NCBI GenBank assembly: GCA_029339195.1
Contig: JAPTJF010000030.1
Location: forward strand, 184,927 to 248,926
Length of the DNA stretch: 64,000 bases
Reading direction: 5' to 3'
Source of the DNA: Micractinium sp. NFX-FRZ
Taxonomy: Eukaryota; Chlorophyta; Trebouxiophyceae; Chlorellales; Chlorellaceae
The notes beneath the pieces were generated by a model. That model was given only the letters and a program-made list of their open reading frames with translations, was not told the DNA's origin and made no database searches. The translations under genes were made by a program, and so were the position numbers. Shown here in pieces: positions 1 through 10,800 of the stretch (positions are counted from its first letter, which is position 1; each line of letters begins with the position of its first letter).

Positions 1-100
1 TGGGCAGGGAAGCGGGCAGGCAGGCTGACCACCCAGGATGGCAGGCAGGCAGGCAGGCAGGCAGAGCAGCAGCCCCTGCCCCCTCCCTCCCCCTCTTCAC

Positions 101-3100
101 CTGCACCAGCACTGTGTGCGACTCGGCGCCGGGCGGCTGGTTGAGCAGGTAAAAGATGCGCAGGCGCAGGGCCTCCTTGTTGTACCTGCAGCGGTACAAG
201 CACAGAGGGGGGCAGGCAGTACAATACACGTCAGCGTGGGGCGGCACAGTGCCAGCGGCTGCTTGCTGGCCTCCTCGTCGCGCCTGGCGACAGGCGCCCC
301 ATCCCACCCACCCGCCCCCAAACACGCGTCCACAGGTATACACTAGGTGCACACTCCCCACTCACTTCCACAGCCAGTAGTAGACGACGAATGTGACCAC
401 CCATGTGACGACGGTGTGCGCCCACAGGCGGGGGGAGCGGGCGGCGATGTTCGACATGGTGGTCTTGTCCAGGGAGGTGAAGGTGTACTTGACCTCCTGG
501 TAGGAGGCGTCCCACTTCCAGCCATACCTGCAGGAGGCAGTTTGTTGGTCCAGGGGCGCGTGTTTGAAACAAAAGAAGAAGAACCGGACAAAATGACTTC
601 CTGGCAGGAGGGGTCCCACCTCCAGCCGTGCTTGTCACCCTCCCCATCTCCCATCTCCCCTTCACCCGTCCCCTCCCCCTCTTACTCCCCCCCCTCACTT
701 GGCATAATCAGGACCCAGCACGGCGTCCGGGTCGGGCAGCGGCGGCACGGTGTCCAGATACTTCCACCACGTCATGCCGGGGGGGGCGGGGGGCACATCG
801 TCGTCATAAAAGTCTGCAGGGGGGGAGGCCGGGGGTGACACGAAGGCACGTGGGCTGGGCTGAGAACGAGGTGCAAGGAACGCTTTAGAAGAGCGGCTGG
901 TTAAAAGGTGACAGAGTCAAAGGGGGCATGCAGGCGGCTGCCCTGTGCCAGAACACAAAACAGAAAGCACACCTCGGGGCGACCTTGACGATCTGCCCCC
1001 ATCCCGGCACCTGGCACGACGGCCCCTGGCGGGAACCACATGTCCCAAAAGGAAGGGGCAAGACCCAAAACAGAAAAAGCGCACCTGGGGGCTTGATGAT
1101 CGCCCCATCCGCCGTCTCTGTGGGCTCCTCGCCGGGCGGCGCCGGCGGGGGGGGCGTGTTGGCCCACCAGGCCAGCGGATTCTTGGACAGCTGCGTGCCG
1201 CCGGCGTTCTGCAGCAGCAAGGTTTTGGTACAGCACAATCAAGACATCGCACAACGGACGGAAGATGCGAGGGCCCACCAGGCCAGCGGGTTCTTGGAGA
1301 GCTGCGTGCCGCCGGCGTTCTGCAGCGGCGGTTTTGGGTAGGAATTGGTCGAAGTTTGGTCAGAATGTACGTATGGGACGCGCGTGGGTTGTTGGGAAAC
1401 CGTGGCCGCCGATGTGCCGCACCTGCTGCAGAAAAGGAGAACGAAACCTTGCGTGCCTGGCACTGCTGCGCATGACCAGAGCGCATGCTCACAGAAACCG
1501 ACTCATCAACGGTGCATACGTTCATCATAGGTTCATGTGAGTGTCGGAGGCATCCCGCTCGCTGTGCGCCATGAGCCTGCCCACCTCCACTCCCAGCACA
1601 CCGCTGCCTTGATTGAGATAGAGATTGCGATAGAGACAAAGAAAAACGGACAAAAACGGACACAAACAACCGGTGCCCTCACTCTCACCCACCGGGTCCG
1701 CCATGAGCGTGCCACCTCGACAAACCTAGCACCACTGCCTTGAAAGAAGATTGAAAATAACACCAACCCCAGGTGCCTTCACCCGCCTGGCCCGCCGCGA
1801 CGTCAGCAGCAGCAACCACTTCACAGAGGCATGCACGTTGACGCCCCCACCCTTGATTGAAAGAAAGGAAGGAAGAAGGAAAACACAGACACACAAACAC
1901 CAGGTGTGCTGTGCCCTCGCTGCACCCACCGGGTCCGCCATGAGCGTGTCCACCTCGACTCCCAGCACACCGCTGCCTTGATTGAGATAGAGATTGAGGT
2001 AGAGAAAAGAAAGAAACAAAAGGGACACAAACCACCGGTGCCCTCACTCCACCCACCGGGTCCGCCATGAGCGTGTCCACCTCTGAGCCGGTGCAGTTGA
2101 TGGGCAGGATGATGGCCAGCACCAGGAAGGAGATGATGCAGAAGAGCTCAAAGCCTGCGCAGGGCGGGGGACAGGGGGAGGGACAGAAGCAGGGGGGCGT
2201 GGTGAGAGGAGAGGATCTCGAAGCCTGTGCAGGGCGGGGGGCAGGGGGAGGGGCAGAAGAGGGGGGCGTGGTCAGAGGAGAGGATCTCAAAGCCTGCGCA
2301 CGAGAGGGGGGGCGGGGCTGAGGTGAGATGAGAGGATCTCAAAGCCTGTGCACGAGGGGGGGGGCGGGCCGAGGGGCCGAGGGAGGGGGGGGGGGCGTGG
2401 TGAGATGGTGCAGCGGGGCTCAAAGACTGAAAGGGAGGGCACCCGAGCACGACATGTGAGTCAGAACAGGGGGTTTGAACAGACGGGAGGCAGAGCAGCT
2501 GCTCACCCATGCGCAAGATCTTGATGTACAGGGCCGCATCCACGCCCGCACTTCGTATCACCTCCGCCTCGCTCATCCACAACACCTGCGCGGTTGTTAA
2601 TTGGTTAATGGGAGGGAGGGAGAGGGAGCAGCGCGGTGTTCAAATCACGTGCTGCATTGAGGCAGTGAGAGGGCGGGGGGCGGGGGCACAAGGGGGCAGG
2701 AGGATGCGGCTGCTGGCGCCGCCTCCCCACGCCCCCCGTGCCCTGCCGGGCAGGCGCCACACCTTCTTTTGTAGCTAGGCGAATGAGCAAGGCGCCCGCA
2801 CCCTCCGCCACAGCACCTCCTCACTATGCAGCACGTCCCGCCTGCCCCTCCCGCTGCTCCTCCTCTCTTGTCGCTGGCAGATCCCGCCGGTGCACCCCTC
2901 CCGCCCGAGCGCACCTGCGGCACCCACTGCCCCAGCTTGCCGCGTATGGCGGGCGGCTTGGGCCCCGGCGTGTGCCGCTTGGGCGCAAAGAACTTGCGGG
3001 TGAAGCGGTTGTCGCGCCATCTGCACGCAGGGGTCGAAGGGGGCAGGGCAGAGGGGCAGTCACACGGACCCAGAGCAAGAGAGATAGAGTGTGTTGTGGT

Positions 3101-3507
3101 TGGGACCCCGCAACGTCCCAGTTTACTCATGCAAGTGTGCTGTGCATGTGTGCATGCGCATGTGTGCGCGATTCTGGCATGAGCGTGCGGCGACGCGGCG
3201 CAGCAGCAGCGGCGGCAGCAGCAGCAGCGGGGGCACGCCGCTGCTGCCCTTGGCCAGTCGCACCCCAGCGACCCCCCCGGGGGGAGAGAAGAAATGTGAT
3301 GAGGGGCGGGGCCCCACACAGGCAGTGAACCGAGCCTGCCCCCTTCCGCAGGCAGGGGTGCGACGGCAGCGGCGACCCCAACACTATGCCAGCATCAAGA
3401 AGGGAGGATTTGAGCACAACTCACAGAGAGAAGAGGATGAAGACAACCACAGCAATGGCAAGATAGATGCCGACAGTGATGGCCAGGGACTGGCCGCTGA
3501 TCGCCAT
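101..3507 (-). CDS. CSC1/OSCA/ERD4-like stress-gated cation channel (partial, C-terminus beyond window)
   Basis: Hand-spliced exons in transcript order: 3507-3425, 3020-2915, 2585-2507, 2154-2057, 1208-1085, 813-699, 527-366, 185-101; all junctions are GT-AG and in frame, giving 284 residues before the model leaves the window. Family marks: an N-terminal membrane helix (MAISGQSLAITVGIYLAIAV), then RFTRKFFAPKR, a DAALYIKILRMG stretch, a helix ending in ILPINCTG (the conserved NCTG of the DUF221/CSC1 N-terminal domain), LDKTTMSNIAARSPRLWAH (plant LSISN...LW.H block), a helix TVVTWVVTFVVYYWLWK, and YNKEALRLRIFYLL..PPGAESHTVLV, which leads into the cytosolic domain. Full family members are about 700-800 residues, so most of the pore is missing here. 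The family forms osmo/mechanosensitive Ca2+-permeable channels in the plasma membrane or endomembranes. Diverges from the synaptotagmin-like gene at 4880. Family call is strong; exact intron ends are inferred. Confidence 0.85.
1535..2100 (-). repeat. Four tandem copies of a CSC1 exon 4 donor junction
   Basis: The true exon edge (coding EVDTLMADP followed by GTGGGT) lies at about 2041-2100. Decayed direct copies lie at about 1913-1990, 1674-1745 and 1535-1625, each with a CCACC(T/C)C..CATGAGCGTG-like core and, for two of them, the same downstream tail CCGCTGCCTTGATTGAGATAGAG. Seen directly in the sequence. The copies are intronic in the model. Confidence 0.8.
2146..2430 (-). repeat. Tandem copies of the CSC1 exon 4 acceptor junction
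   Basis: A unit of about 60-65 bp containing GGATCTC(A/G)AAGCCTG(C/T)GCA(G/C) on the plus strand recurs at about 2210, 2280, 2335 and, weaker, 2413, next to the real acceptor at 2155-2156. The rest of each unit is G-rich (GGGGGGCGTGGTGAGA). Intronic. Confidence 0.75.
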
Positions 3508-4879
3508 GCTGCTGCCGCTCCCGCTGTTCTCACGCTACGGCTCCTGCCGCCGCTGGGCGTTCTGCTGGGGCCGCAACTGCGCCGCTACGCCCGCGTCTGC
3601 ACAGCTGGCGCCTGCTTGGCAACCGGGACCTGCATGGGGCCGATGGGCAGGGGAGGGGGTGGTTGGGAGGGTGGTGGGCAGGCAGCAGGCGGGCAGGCGG
3701 GCCCAGGAGGCGTGCTGGGCAAGCTGTATGGGCAAGCTGCCGGCTGCCCCAAGTGTAGCGGCGAGAAACGTGACCGGAGCGAGCTTGTACATCGCGCATG
3801 CGGTGCACACTGTGTCATGCATGCATGTGCAGTTCCAGCAGGGCCGCGCTCCCGAGAAACTGAGCACACATGTGGCTGGCAGGTGGCACCCCTCTGCAGC
3901 TTCCCGCCCTCAAGGAGCCACCGGTGCTGGCGGCAGCCGGCCCGAGAGGCGGCAGCGGCGGCGGCGGGGGGCGCAGTACCGCGGCTCGCTTCCGGCTGTG
4001 TCCGGGAACCTATGGCGCCAAACAACACACCGAGCAGGCTGCCTGGAAGCGAGAGCAGCGCGCAAAGGCGCGGGCACGCGCTTCGCTCCAGCTGTTTCCC
4101 CTCCGCCCAAAAAACCCACTTCTGCCACCGCATGAAATGCAAATGACATGCACCTGGCGGGAGCAAGTGAAATTCTCTGGTGTGCTACGGCGGTGCCGCC
4201 GAGTGACTTTGCGGTGTCGGGATGGCCCGGTGCCTGCCTCCCCAGGTGCCTGGAAAGACTGCACAACCGCCGGTAAGGAACCGACAGTGCTTAAGACACC
4301 AGGCAACGCCCGAAACTTAGACTTAGAGCCCGAGAGCTTGGGCTGCCGCCGCCAGCTCAGCAGAATGCACTGGCAGGAATTGATTCCAAGCCTTCCAAGC
4401 CCTTGGGGGGCAATATTGCATATTCTCAAGAGCTTGTTGCTCAATTGAACCCTAGACAACCTGCCGCAGCACTTCTTTGCTGCACCTTGCCAGCCCAAAG
4501 TACCTGGCGCCGTGGCCTCGTGCTGCGGCACCCTCTACCGTCCGGCGATCAAGGGGCTTTGATTGACTCCTGTACTGTTGCCGGGAGCTCTCGAGCCACA
4601 GGAGCACCGCCCCGGTCTTCCGCCATGTCGGCCGCAGCGACTGCCAAACCGGCAGGCAAGTCCTCGGAAAGCGGCACAGGGGGGCTGAGCACAACCTCGG
4701 AGCGCCCAGGCAGCGGCGACCCGCGCTAGGGCCTGGCTGCCGCCCCTGCTGCCACCCCCCGCCCAGCTCCTTCCCCTCTGGCGGGGCCCCCTCTGGTGAC
4801 CTGCCTGCCTGCCTGCTTGTGGTGCTTTCTACCATATTGAACCGCCCCCTGCCGCCACTTACGCCCCTTCCCCGCAGGC
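3508..4879. promoter_or_regulatory. Shared 5' region between divergent CSC1-like and synaptotagmin-like genes
   Basis: About 1.4 kb between two divergently read start codons, so it should hold both promoters and 5' UTRs. An ATG at 4625 opens a 34-codon frame that stops at 4728-4730 and cannot be joined in frame to the next gene; it may be an upstream ORF or chance. A CCCCGCAG acceptor-like site just before the ATG at 4880 hints at a 5' UTR intron. No TATA box or other promoter element could be named. Confidence 0.4.
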
Positions 4880-7800
4880 ATGACAAACGGAGAGGCCGCG
4901 GCGGGCGGATCCACCCTGCAGGGTACATGCTGGGCTGGCGCTGGGGCATGCGGTTCCTTTTCCTGGCTGGTTGTGCCGCCGCCTCTGGCACCACCCCGTG
5001 GCAGCAAGCACACCAGCGGGCCACTCCATTGTAGCGCAGCCTGCGCTGCCGGGTCTGCCCCACCCCACCTCCCCCGCTGGCGCCTGCACCATCTCTGCCC
5101 CCTCTCCCCCTCCCTGCACCCACAACCCTACCCCCCCGACCTGCCACGCGCCTCAATCGCCCCGCACCCCCACCCGCTGCCCCACCCATCCGCTTCAATC
5201 CGCACCCCACGCCGCCGCCCCTCGCACGCCCCTCCCTGCTGCGAGCAACAGCATGCACACCACACCGCCGTCAACTCCTTGCCCTGCCTCCCTCCCCTCC
5301 CCTCCCCTCCCCTCCCCTCCCCCTTGCCTGCAGCCAGCAAGAGCGCAATGCTGGGCACAGCTGTGTCAACTGACATGGCCAAGGCAGCGCTTGAGGCGGC
5401 CGCCGCGCAGGAGGCAAAAAAGAGCATCCCTGCTTCCTCCGTCGCCAAAGCAGCCTTTGCGTGAGTCCAGGAGACACGACATGTGCTCCTGCTGTGTGTG
5501 TGAGGGGGGGTGCCTGCGGTCTGGGGGGTTGAAGGCGTGGGGGTGGCGGGGCAGGGCACACCCAGCTTCCTTGCACCTTCCTCTGCCCCTGCAACGACTG
5601 CTGGGTGTGCCTCATGGCTGGCGCCACCAAGTGGCTCACCTACCTGCATTCATGTTCATGTGTTGATGCATGTTTGCGCCCGCGACCCTCGCGTGCGCCT
5701 GCAGCGACAAAGTTAACGTGATTAACTGCAGCCTTCTTGCACTTCCCCTCTGCCCCCTGCAGCGGCTGGGTGGGCCTCATGGCCATCGCCATCAAGTGGC
5801 TCAACTTGGTGTCGCTCGAACTGGTGTGGGGCGGGCTGGCGGGCCTGCTGTGGGGCCTGGTCCTGGCCGCCGTCTACCGCTTCAACCGCAAGCGCAAGGA
5901 GGAGCGGCGGCAGCTGGTGAGGGGGCTGGCTGCTTGGGGATGGCTGCTTTTGGTTGATTTTAAACGGTGCTAGGTGGGGGATGGGTGGCTGGGAGCAGCG
6001 GCAGCTGGTGAGGGCTGGCTTTTGTTTTCTGGGGGGTGGCTGGTCATGTGGTGGCGGGCGGGAGATGGGTGGCCACGAGAGGCGGCCGTGCGGGAGCGGC
6101 CCCACCAGCACCGCGCTCCCCGGCCTCTCAGGCCGGTGTGCCGCGCAGACGCCCGGCGGCACACTTTGGCATCCCCAGCCCAGCTGTCTTGCCGGCGTGC
6201 GCCCTGCCCCTCACGTCCTCCTCCCCCCCTTCCTCCCCCACCTCCCCTCCCTCCTTCCCCTCCCTTCTTGCGGCAGCCGCTGCTCACCCGCCCCCCCGCC
6301 CCGCCCCCAACAACCTCCTCTGCCTCGCGTCTTGCTGCACCCGCCCCCCCCCCCCACACACACACGGCCTCCCCCAATGCCTCCCCGCCTCCCTGCCTTG
6401 TGCCTGCAGCTGGGCGTGATCCCCACTCCCTGACCCCCTCCCCTCCGTCCTCTGTCCCTGGCCTGCAGCTGGGCGTGATCCCGGGTGCCAAGGGCATGCA
6501 GGAGCTTCTGCACCACATCCCCACCTGGATCAGCTTCCGAGAGACGGAGAAGATGGAGGTGGGCGCATGCTGCTTTGTTGTGTTTCTATTTTTTTTAATG
6601 TATTTTTTTTAATTTTCCAAGTTGTTTTCCTTGCCTGCACACTGTATGTGGCCACCTGCCACATGGCTCAGCGTCTAGCAGGCGGAGAAGATGGAGGTGG
6701 GCGCATGTTCCTGTTTCTGGGTTCCGTTCTTGCCTGCATGTGGCCATCTGCCCGTGGGTCGGCTCCGGGGGACAGAGCAGATGGAGGTGGGTCCATGCTG
6801 GCAGCGCTCTGCATTCATGGGGCTCCCGCTGATTCGAGCATGCCATTGCCCCATCCCACCGCCCGCCTCGCCCCATCTCAGCGCCCCCATCCCGTCGCCC
6901 CCATTCACATTGACTGGCGCCCCTGGCTTGCATTTGCGCCGCCCCGGTGCCAGCCCCGCGCCTGCGGCCTGCACTCTTCTTCTTCTTCACCTTTTGCCCC
7001 GCTTCTTTCTTCCTCCTCACCTCCTCCCCCCCCCCTGCAGTGGCTCAACCGCATTCTGGAGAAGTGCTGGCCGTACTACGACGAGGCCATCTGCAAAATG
7101 ATCAAGGTGGGTGCCTGCTGGCAAGCGGGGCAGGACGGGGGACAGAGGGCGGGGAAAAGGCCTTGGGTTGGTTGGACCCAGGTGTCGGGCACAGGCGGGG
7201 ACTGCTGTGGGGAAGCGCCGCCTGCGCACCCTCTTTGCTGGGCCGCTCAGGTGCGCCCCCCCACGTCACCCATCTGTAGCGCCCTTGCCAGCCACCTGAC
7301 CTGCCCCGCTGACCTGTACCGCAGCAGCAAGCTACCAGTACCCCCACTGACCTGCCCCGCTGACCTGTACCGCAGGAGCAAGCCGAGCCGATGATGGACA
7401 TGTACAAGCCGCCGGGGCTGATCAAGAAGATTTACTTCTCCAAGCTCACCTTTGGCGACGACCCCTTCAGGTGACTTGCACACTGCACTGCCTCCGCATT
7501 TGCTTGCTTGCTTTTTTTGCTTGCTTGGGGGTTGAGCTTGGCCAGGGCATTGCTGTAGCTTCGACCACTCTCCTTCGTGCAGGGTAAAGGGTATTCAGTG
7601 CAGGCAGCAGGCCCCGCTCTCGGGCCGTGGCACCCAGCTTGCCTCCGGCCGCGCCGTCACCTCTCCCCCTCCCGCTTTCTCCCTTTTCTTCCCCGCAGGG
7701 TGGAGGGCATTCGGGTGGACAAAAGCGAGCCCCAGGAGATCTGCATCGAGGTGGGTCCACCGGCCATTGCTGCAACTTGCGTTTTGCTGGCAGGCGGCGC

Positions 7801-10800
7801 CGTCCTCTTACCTTAAACCTGGACGGGCTCTGGCCACCCCCCCAATGCCCGCAGGTGGACTACCGCTGGGCGGGGGACGCCAACATCTTCCTGGCCATCG
7901 AGCTCCCGGCGGGCGGGCAGGCCACGCGCATGGTGCCAAAGGTGTCCAACCTGGCGGTCAGGTGCGCGCTGTGTGCTGTGCTGTGCTGTCCTGTGCGCGT
8001 GCACTGTGTTGTGTGTGCTGTGTTCCATGCTGCGCATGCCGTGGACTGCGCGGCGCTGTGGTTGGTGTGGGGGAGGAGGGTGGGAGCGCATGGTGCCAAA
8101 GGTGTCCAACCTGGCGGCGCTGTGTGCTGTGCTGTGCATGCTGTGTGGTGCTGTGCGGTGCGGTGCTGTGCTGTGCTGTGCACTGCGCTCTGTGCTGTGC
8201 ACGCTGTGCTGTGCCGCGCTGTGGCCCGTCCTGCTGCTCCCCCGCCCGGAACGTGCAGGACCTTGCTTGCGGATTTGGCGCGACGATCGCCAATCGCCAA
8301 TCCCCTCACCCTCCCTCCTTCCAACGTCTTGTTTGCCGCCGCCCCCGCCCGCACCCCTGCAGCGGCACGCTGCGTGTCATCCTCAAGCCCCTGCTCCCCG
8401 AGATCCCCGGATTTGGCGCCGCCATCGTCTCCCTGCGCCAGCCCCCCCTCGTGCGTTTCAACCTCGATTTCGGCAAGGGCATGGGCGGCGGCTACACGGC
8501 GGGCGCGATCAAGGTGCGAGCGAGCTGGGGGGCCCTCCCCTGTTTTCAGTATCCTGTATGTGTTCCTAGGCGGGCAGCCAAAGCTGATATGGCGGGCGCC
8601 GGGTGGGCGGCGGGGGGGCCCCCGCAGCACCGTCTGTGACATGCTGCTGTGGCCTCACGAAAACAGCCCATCTGAACTGCCTGCCCTCCTCCCTTGTACG
8701 CACCCTAATGTGCAGGCCTGGCTGGACCCCTTCCTGCGTGACACCGTGTCCGGCATGCTGCTCTGGCCCCGCCGCCTCGTCATCCCGATCCTGCCCGAGG
8801 CGGTGACGGGGCCCCTGGACGACCTGTACCTGCGGTGAGCTGGCACAGCAGGGCACGGCAGGCACAGCATGCACAGCAGGGCGGTAGTGTGTGCAGTCAT
8901 GGGCAGAGGAGAGCGACGGGGCCCAGCTTGGCCTGCGACGAGCTGGCACAGCATGCGCAGCGGGCAGGCGCTGGACGGCACCGGCTGGCTGCCGCCGCCG
9001 CACTGCACTGTCCAAGGTTCTCAGGTTCCCCTCCCGCCTCATCTCCCCCCTTGGCTCCGCCCACCTGCCTCACTCCCGCCTCACTGCCGCCCCGCCCTGC
9101 CCCGCCCCGCCCAACCATTATCCTTGCAGGCACCGCGGGGCGCTGCAGGTGGACGTCATCGAGGCCAAGAACCTGCCACGGATGGACACCGTGGGCACGA
9201 GTGAGTGTGTGCATATGCATGAAAAAAAGGGAGAATTTCACGGGTGGGGTGGTGGAGAAAGCGGGGTGTGGTGCCATGCAGCGGGTGCGGGCACGGCAGG
9301 CGGGTCGAGGCGCCGGCGCGCCTGCCGTGCCTCGGACGCTCCCTCCTCCCCGCCCCTGCACCTTCGTCCCCGGCCCACCTTCCTATTTTTCCGGTTTCTC
9401 TCCTCCCAGCAGCCGACGCCTTTTAACCTCTCCCCAGTCCTCTGCCACACACCCCCCGACCTGAGTGAGGTCCCCTTTCTTTCTTCCCACCCTCTGTGCA
9501 GCCGACGCCTTCCTCAAGCTCTTCACGCTCATCGACCCCAAGAAGCCAGACTCGGTGAGCTGTGTTCCTCATACCCTGGCGTCCTTCTCATGTTACAGCA
9601 CTGGGGTTGCGGATGCGGTTTTGCCGGTTATCAAACCCTAGAAGGCCAGGCTCCGTGCCTTGTGAGCTTCTTTGTATGAGTGTCAGCATGCCAAGTATGG
9701 ACATTGATAGTCACAAACCCAAGAAGCTCGACGCAGTGAGCGCTGCCACGCAGTGTTAGGCAGCATGAAAGAACATACTAGGTGCCGCTGCTAAGGCTGC
9801 AACGCACGCGTCTTGCCCCGCTTTCCTCATTCCTTCCACCTGCCCCCCGCAGATTGAGCGCACCAAGGTGATCAAGAACACGCTCAACCCTGTGTGGAAC
9901 GAGCGCGTCTGGCTCATGGTGCAGGTGAGGGGTCTGCCATAAGCACGCATGTCCTGGGCTTGTGTTCTTTGCTCATGGCGCAGGCGAGGGGCTGCGGCAG
10001 TTAGTTGTTTACCTCTGTGTTCATTGCTTTGTTGGGGTGGGCAGGGCGGGACGAATTGGGGGCTGCCGTGGCTCATGGTGCAGGTGAGGGGCTGCAGCAC
10101 TTGCTAGTCTGCCTCTGTTGTTTGCCTTTGTTGGGGTGGGCAGGGTGGAACGTTGTGGGTGCTGCCGTGGCAGCGCCCCTGGCTCGTGGCGCAGGCGAGG
10201 GGCTGCGGCGCGTGCTTCCTCTGTGTTCCCCTCTGCACCCCGACCCCTATGTTTGTGTGCCCCCTGCCTTGTCACCACCCGCAGGAGCCCACCACCCAGT
10301 GGCTCTTTTTGTGCGCCCTCCCTCCCCCCTTCCCCTCAACGTCCCTCCCTCCCGTCTCACTCCACCCTTTGTGCCCCCTTCTCTCCCCCCTCACACACCC
10401 GCCCCCTTGCAGGAGCCCACCACCCAGTGGCTGTTTGCCGAGTGCTTCGACCGCGACTACATCAACGCAAAGGTGAGGGAAGGGAGGGAGGGCGGGCAGA
10501 GAGTCTACTGGTGCCGCATGCTGCGTGCCTGTGTGTGCTGTGGGTGCCGTGTGTGTGCTGTGTGTGCTGTGATCGCCCACTGGCCCACCCACATGTGCTG
10601 CATGCCATGCGTGCTGCGCCCGCTGTGGTGGAGCTGTTCCGCCTGAACGTGCTCAAGGGGCGCCAACCAGCGCGCTTAACCCAGTATCATAACTGCCCTT
10701 TGCCGCTTGTGTGTGTGCAGGAGCTGTTCCGCCTGAACGTGCTCAAGGGCGCCACCAGCCTGCTCAATGCCGAGGACCTGGTGGGGCGGTGCAAGGTGGA

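Noticed and set aside
3091..4146. Plus-strand frame of 351 codons antisense to the CSC1 start
   Set aside because: Overlaps the first CSC1 exon on the other strand, low complexity, no recognisable domain.
4625..4730. ATG at 4625 as start of the synaptotagmin-like protein
   Set aside because: The frame meets a stop after 34 codons and no donor inside it gives the phase needed by the next exon; kept only as a possible upstream ORF.
6409..6427. CCTGCAG acceptor at 6409 as the start of exon 4
   Set aside because: Its reading breaks from the SMP sequence after five codons; the second copy at 6468 continues with conserved residues, so the first is an echo.
7627..8838. Open frame of 403 codons
   Set aside because: Crosses four exons and three introns of the synaptotagmin-like gene; most of it is Cys/Val-rich translation of TGCTGTGC intron repeats.
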